A stretch of 49,591 bases of DNA from Leptolyngbya sp. (GTDB taxonomy: Bacteria; Cyanobacteriota; Cyanobacteriia; Leptolyngbyales; Leptolyngbyaceae): assembly GCA_003249025.1 (NCBI GenBank), contig QBMH01000009.1:1-49591 (forward strand). The letters are read 5' to 3'. The position numbers and the translations under genes were made by a program. How positions within the stretch are numbered: position 1 is the first letter of the stretch; each line of letters starts with the position of its first letter. The notes below the pieces were generated by a model. It was not told the DNA's origin, ran no database searches, and worked only from the letters and a program-made list of their open reading frames with translations. This document shows, in pieces, positions 45,305-49,591 of the stretch.

Positions 45305-46099
45305 TCACCCGGCTTCATTTGGATGAGCTAAAAAAACTTGGGTGTTGTAAACCAAACTGACGCGCCCTTGCTCATCTGCCCAGCGATCGCACAATTCTTT
45401 CAATCCACCAATCAGCCGTTGAATTGTGTCGTCATCTTTCGGCACATAAGAGCTACTTTGAGCGCGCCCGATCAAACTCTCCAAATCCAATGATTGCTGA
45501 TAGGGAAACTCGTGCTGCGAGACATTACCAAAATAGGGACTGGCAAATAGAGGCTGCGCTGAAACCATGCGACTTTCAGCCGGATGATGGTTAGATAACA
45601 TTTTCACAAGCTGGGTATAGTCTTGGGTGAATGGGTCTTGGCGATCGCGAGTATTCCACACCAACGCCAGCCGCCCCGATGGTTTGAGAATGCGATGAAA
45701 TTCTGGTAAACACACTGCTGGATCGAACCAGTGAAACGCCTGGAAACAGGTGACTAAATCCACGGAAGCATTGGGTAATTGAGTCTGCTCCGCTGCAACC
45801 GCTTGGAAGGTCACATTGGCATGAAAAGCCGCAGCTTCCCGCATGGCGGCATTCGGTTCTATTGCCCAAACCTGAATCCCTTGCTCTGCCAATAGCCGAG
45901 AAGCAATGCCAGTTCCGGCTCCAATATCGGCTGCAACCAACTGATGGGGTTTACCCAGTCCGGCTAAAATCGCGGCGATCGCCGCGACTGGATAACTCGG
46001 TCGATGGTTTGCATAATCAGTTGCTCGGTCTGAAAACCGCTGCAATGGTTGCATTGCGTGAAGTGGCGTGTCATCTGGATGATTGATCAATTGAGTCAT
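45305..46099 (-). CDS. Class I SAM-dependent methyltransferase
   Basis: A 264-residue methyltransferase with motif I VAADIGAGTGIASRLLAEQG, motif II VWAIEPNAAM and DLVTCFQAFHWFD. It is of the Trm112-independent small-molecule type. Same direction as the previous methyltransferase, 125 bp away, but not obviously a paralogue of it. Confidence 0.87.
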   Translation of the reverse strand: MTQLINHPDDTPLHAMQPLQRFSDRATDYANHRPSYPVAAIAAILAGLGKPHQLVAADIGAGTGIASRLLAEQGIQVWAIEPNAAMREAAAFHANVTFQAVAAEQTQLPNASVDLVTCFQAFHWFDPAVCLPEFHRILKPSGRLALVWNTRDRQDPFTQDYTQLVKMLSNHHPAESRMVSAQPLFASPYFGNVSQHEFPYQQSLDLESLIGRAQSSSYVPKDDDTIQRLIGGLKELCDRWADEQGRVSLVYNTQVFLAHPNEAG

Positions 46100-46266
46100 T
46101 GTTGCTGCTGCCTGTTCGTCATGTGCAATTCATACGCTTGTAATGAAGGATACATATTGTTGTGGATGTTACATAATCACTCCTGGTTGCTCTGGTAATA
46201 TCCTGTATCTAAAGGATGATGACATCCAAACTATCTAATGTGGTTGTTCTTGAGGTGTGAGGTTCG

Positions 46267-48147
46267 ATGGTATCCATTCAACTGTTTTACAAGGCAAAAG
46301 CAAAATTGCCAGCCCTAGTTTGGTCAGCTTTATTTGCGTCTGGTGCTGTTGGTTTGATTAGTTCTAGCGCGATCGCGTCAGAAGATCAAACCGCTCAATC
46401 CGCAGTTTCTCCAACGCTGATTGCAGATGCGACAACGGCTTCTTCTAAAATTGATCAAGTTATCTCCACTTCCAATAGTCTAGAGGGCGGAGATCCGACG
46501 AGCGAAACAGAGCAAGATCAAGTTACCTCTGTTTCTCAGCTAACTGATGTAAGACCCACAGATTGGGCATTCCAAGCACTCCAATCTTTAGTCGAGCGCT
46601 ACGGCTGTATTGTGGGCTATCCCGATAAAACCTTTCGCGGCAATCGGGCACTCACGCGCTTTGAATTTGCCGCTGGTTTGAATGCCTGCCTAGACAAGAT
46701 TCAAGAATTGATTGCTGCTGCTACCGCCGATTTTGTCAAAAAAGAAGATCTGGAAGTTGTTAAAAAGCTTCAAGAAGAATTTGCGGCTGAGCTTGCAGCT
46801 CTGCGCGGTCGGGTGGAATCGCTTGAGGTGCGGACTGCAACCCTGGAAAAACAGCAGTTTTCCACGACAACCAAGCTCAGTGGGAACGTTTGGTTTAACT
46901 ACACTGGCGCAACCACTTTTGATAAAAATATCCGCTATGAAGGTCGTCCTGGTGACCCAGCCGAGGGACGGTTTGTTGGCGTTAGAGGTGCGAATGGTGC
47001 CCCTACTGTTTTAACCACAGATAAAGCTCAGCCCACTGCCAGTTTCTTAACCTGGCTGAACTTCAATACCTCGTTCACGGGACGCGATAGTTTGTTAGTT
47101 CAGTTGGCAGCAGGCAATGGCATCTCTCCTGCAAACCAGTTTGCATCAGCAGGTTTCTTCAACTCCTTTGGTACTCCATTTACCGACCAAACGGGTGGAC
47201 CGAACAACGGCAATGCAGAGGTTGTGATTCACGATCTGTTTTACACGTTCCCCTTAAGCGACAAAATTACAGTAACCGTTGGTCCCCGCGTCAACTGGTA
47301 TCGCTACTTTGACTTTAACCGCTATACCTTTTTCATCACGGGTGCGAGTAGCTTTGACTCGATCGGTAACACCCTCTCGAATGCCATTGATCGCGGTTCG
47401 GGTGCAGTGATTGAGTGGAATATTAGTCCTAAATTCCGCTTCGCCGCTGCCTATTTGGGTGAGAACACGGAATTTTTACCCGCCAGGTTTGGTTTCAACA
47501 CCTCTAGCAATCCTCAGTTTGGCTTGTTTGGTGGCACCAATACCTCCACCGCTGAACTAACGTTCTCTCCAACTCGTGCTATCAATATCCGCGCACTGTA
47601 TACCTACACTCGTCAGATTGCCTATGGTAATGGACAGGTAGGTGGCGCGACGGGTGAACCTATCCCCTATGGATACCTGGATGCAGGTCCTGGTTTTTCA
47701 ACCATCAATCCAGTCACAGGTGCTATCAATGGTGGTCTTAAGTCTGCTACGTCACATCATTTGGGTGTCAGCGCTGACTGGTCAATTACGCCAAACTTTG
47801 GTGTTTTCGGGCGCTATGGATTAGGGTGGACAACGCTTCAACCGATTGATAAGTTGGTTCGGACTCAAGCATTCCAGGCGGGACTGGGTTTCCCTGACAT
47901 TCTCAAGAAAGGTTCGCTGGGTGTAATCACCTTCCTGATGCCGATGGATATTCAACAGGGGCGGCGGTTTTTTGCAGCGGGTGGCGGCGATGGCGGCACG
48001 ATGTATGAGTTGGAGGCATCCTACTACTACCCGATTACCGACAACATTTCATTGGTGCCAGCGTTCTATGCAATTTTCAATGCCAATAACTTTAACAGCA
48101 ACCCTAATATCTATGTGTTCAACTTGAGAACGCAGTTCAGTTTCTAA
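46267..48147 (+). CDS. SLH-domain / OprB-type outer-membrane porin
   Basis: A 626-residue major outer-membrane protein of the cyanobacterial iron-uptake porin group. A signal peptide (about 1-38) precedes an SLH domain (about 95-155, RPTDWAFQALQSLVERYGCI, TFRGNRALTRFEFAAGLN), a coiled-coil (160-195) and an OprB-type beta-barrel (195-626) ending in aromatic FNLRTQFSF. SLH binds peptidoglycan-linked polymer; the barrel passes inorganic ions. ATG at 46267 with GAGGTGTGAGG upstream. A terminator follows. Confidence 0.93.
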   Translation: MVSIQLFYKAKAKLPALVWSALFASGAVGLISSSAIASEDQTAQSAVSPTLIADATTASSKIDQVISTSNSLEGGDPTSETEQDQVTSVSQLTDVRPTDWAFQALQSLVERYGCIVGYPDKTFRGNRALTRFEFAAGLNACLDKIQELIAAATADFVKKEDLEVVKKLQEEFAAELAALRGRVESLEVRTATLEKQQFSTTTKLSGNVWFNYTGATTFDKNIRYEGRPGDPAEGRFVGVRGANGAPTVLTTDKAQPTASFLTWLNFNTSFTGRDSLLVQLAAGNGISPANQFASAGFFNSFGTPFTDQTGGPNNGNAEVVIHDLFYTFPLSDKITVTVGPRVNWYRYFDFNRYTFFITGASSFDSIGNTLSNAIDRGSGAVIEWNISPKFRFAAAYLGENTEFLPARFGFNTSSNPQFGLFGGTNTSTAELTFSPTRAINIRALYTYTRQIAYGNGQVGGATGEPIPYGYLDAGPGFSTINPVTGAINGGLKSATSHHLGVSADWSITPNFGVFGRYGLGWTTLQPIDKLVRTQAFQAGLGFPDILKKGSLGVITFLMPMDIQQGRRFFAAGGGDGGTMYELEASYYYPITDNISLVPAFYAIFNANNFNSNPNIYVFNLRTQFSF

Positions 48148-48446
48148 CAAGTTTCATCCTCAACATCTACGGGAGCTTTGCAGTATTGCAAAGCTCTTTT
48201 TTTGACTAAAAGGCTAATTAGGGGTGCATATTTTCCAAAGTGGTTAACTCGCCGTTCGTTCCATACCCATCATCGGCTTATAGTCCATAAAGCATAGGGC
48301 ATCCGGATCGAGGGAAGCGGCGATTCTCTTTCAGAGACACTTTGCGATCGCAATTTTCAATACCTCTGCTACCGGATAATCAATGAGGATGGGTTAGGGC
48401 AGGGCTTGCCTTGCGACTTGTACGACTCTATGAGGCGATCGATTGT
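48148..48446. other. Spacer between porin gene and modC
   Basis: About 300 bp with the porin terminator near its start. The remainder holds several HIP1 words and no recognisable gene. Confidence 0.5.
48173..48203 (+). terminator. Intrinsic terminator after the porin gene
   Basis: GAGCTTTGCA (48173-48182) pairs perfectly with TGCAAAGCTC (48187-48196) and is followed by eight T's. Confidence 0.92.
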
Positions 48447-49591
48447 CTACTCTTCTAGCAACATCAATTGTTGGGGATTGAGGCGAACGTGCCAGGGAAG
48501 AGGGCGATCTTTTAGGATTTCCCATTTCTCCTTAAATACTTCTGCTTGCAAATGATAATCGCTGGAATGGAGTGGAGCCGACTGGAGTTTGAGGAATACG
48601 GTCATGCGGTGAGGCGTTTCGCTCGTTGCTGCAAGCCAACAGGGAAAGGTATTGGTAAGTGACAGGCGACGGGTATCAGGTGTCAGGTGAGGACTCTCTA
48701 TAAATTGAAGGTGATGGGCGCGGATGCCGATTTGGGCTAGACGAGATGGCAGGGGATCTGCAACTTGGAGAGTGCAGTTCCAATCGATCGCATTGATTTG
48801 CTGAACACCATTGATTGGGGTGTGGGCTTTGGCGCGGGAGAAGTTTTTGCAATCAGTTAGTTTAGCGATGCTAACCCAGTTGGGATGTTCAAAAATAGTG
48901 TGTTTATCAGCATGGGCGATCGCGGTTCCTTGCTCTAATATCAGTAGATTTTTACAGATGCGATAGGCTTCTTCCAAGTTATGGGTGACAAATAAAGTTG
49001 TTCCAGCATAGGTGCTTAAGGTGGCGATTAGCTCTTGCTCCATTTGAAAGCGCAGGTGAGTATCTAACGCAGAAAATGGTTCATCCAGCAGCAAAACATC
49101 AGGGTCACAAATCAAGGCTCTGGCAAGGGCGACGCGCTGCTGTTGTCCGCCGGATAGCTGATGGGGATAGCGATCGCCCAGTCCGGCCAGTTCGACTGTC
49201 TGCAATTGTGCTTCTATGCGGTGTCGCAGGGCTTGCTTGGGTTGTGGTAATCCAAACGCCACATTTTGGGCAACTGTCAGGTGCGGAAACAGGGCATAGT
49301 GTTGAAAAATTACACCAATTCGGCGATCGCGGCTAGGAATATTAATCCCAAGGTTTGAGTCAAACAAGACTCGTCCATTCAAAACAATCCGTCCTTGATC
49401 AGGCGGTTCAATGCCCGCAATGCAGCGCAACAGGAGACTTTTGCCTGCACCGGATGCGCCTAGAATTCCCAAAGGGTGGCGATCAGTGTAAAAGGCAAGC
49501 TGGAGGGAAAAAGGGGGTAGGTGTTTTTGAATATCGACGAGGAGGAGGTGTCGGGGGTCGGATGTCGGGGGTCGGATGGTGGGTGGAGGAG
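48447..49591 (-). CDS. modC: Molybdate ABC transporter ATP-binding protein (5'-partial, likely ModBC fusion)
   Basis: The ATPase has Walker A GASGAGKS, signature LSGGQQQR, Walker B VLLLDEP and switch His (THNLEEA). The C-terminal 120 residues are a TOBE/MOP-like molybdate domain. The frame does not start at the TTG in 49472; it continues without a stop or start codon to the window edge through LLVDIQKHLPPFSLQL, the usual ModC N-terminus, and a Pro/Thr/Arg-rich stretch encoded by heptad repeats. A fusion to a permease (ModB), known from other cyanobacteria, is therefore likely. Complete start lies outside. Confidence 0.88.
   Translation of the reverse strand, partial: PPPTIRPPTSDPRHLLLVDIQKHLPPFSLQLAFYTDRHPLGILGASGAGKSLLLRCIAGIEPPDQGRIVLNGRVLFDSNLGINIPSRDRRIGVIFQHYALFPHLTVAQNVAFGLPQPKQALRHRIEAQLQTVELAGLGDRYPHQLSGGQQQRVALARALICDPDVLLLDEPFSALDTHLRFQMEQELIATLSTYAGTTLFVTHNLEEAYRICKNLLILEQGTAIAHADKHTIFEHPNWVSIAKLTDCKNFSRAKAHTPINGVQQINAIDWNCTLQVADPLPSRLAQIGIRAHHLQFIESPHLTPDTRRLSLTNTFPCWLAATSETPHRMTVFLKLQSAPLHSSDYHLQAEVFKEKWEILKDRPLPWHVRLNPQQLMLLEE
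48661..48688. repeat. Heptad repeats inside modC
   Basis: Four exact seven-base units, GACAGGC, GACGGGT, ATCAGGT and GTCAGGT, lie within the TOBE-like part and encode HLTPDTRRLSL. Confidence 0.65.
49548..49582. repeat. Heptad repeats in the modC linker
   Basis: GTGTCGG, GGGTCGG, ATGTCGG, GGGTCGG and ATGGTGG are consecutive and in an open reading frame continuing from ModC. Confidence 0.75.

Noticed and set aside
48181-48240. Third copy of the small-RNA motif (ATGCACCCC on the minus strand)
   Set aside because: Only about nine bases match and the following hairpin has no T-run in that direction.
1-49591. tRNA or rRNA genes
   Set aside because: No T-arm-like GGTTCGAATCC with matching acceptor stem, and no rRNA signature, was found by reading.

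Overview
The window is cyanobacterial chromosome. The HIP1 octamer GCGATCGC is scattered through genes and spacers, heptameric tandem repeats of the cyanobacterial STRR type occur in several spacers, and many genes belong to families typical of cyanobacteria (SLH/OprB iron-uptake porin, DUF2605-DUF2973 pair, DUF2721, DUF4079, AroH-type chorismate mutase, deoxyhypusine-synthase-like protein, SPL-type radical SAM protein). A filamentous or Leptolyngbya-like genome is likely, but I cannot name the species. I see no rRNA, tRNA, CRISPR array, insertion sequence or integrase.

Layout. 1-6.5 kb: an AT-rich HEPN-like gene, leuC, a decayed HigA-type antitoxin and a large NACHT-HEAT STAND ATPase; together a small defence-like island around a housekeeping gene. 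6.7-13.9 kb: DoxX protein, a small stress-type protein, radical SAM protein, DUF3891, a GAF protein, and a giant membrane protein built from seven copies of a roughly 80-100-residue helical module. 14.2-24.2 kb: signalling and envelope genes: GAF-PAS histidine kinase, OmpR-type regulator, DUF2721, a PilZ-containing cellulose-synthase-like glycosyltransferase, a cluster of small secreted proteins (one very methionine-rich), DUF4079 and a HAMP histidine kinase. 24.5-29.2 kb: a HicBA toxin-antitoxin module bracketed by a palindromic repeat, then rplU-rpmA, aroH, gatB and a thioredoxin-like gene flanked by two copies of a putative small RNA. 29.8-34.9 kb: a CHAT protease with TPRs and a membrane anchor, a two-pass membrane protein and a Ser/Thr kinase. 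35-49.6 kb: mostly housekeeping (DUF1232, idi2, pyrR, cobO, deoxyhypusine-synthase-like gene with a long structured upstream region, GTPase, DUF2973/DUF2605, thrS, two methyltransferases, porin), ending in a modC that runs open off the right edge.

The most interesting unexplained signals are: (a) two non-coding loci at 28713-28767 (+) and 29302-29354 (-) that share an identical 13-nt motif followed by a terminator hairpin, which look like a duplicated small RNA; (b) about 650 bp of hairpin-rich, gene-free DNA before the deoxyhypusine-synthase-like gene; (c) the HigA remnant and HEPN-like gene beside a NACHT gene with nearly identical 102-bp repeats; (d) the CHAT protease / membrane protein / kinase cluster; (e) heptad repeats that enter coding sequence in modC. 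All functions are read from sequence patterns and remembered families; no searches were run.
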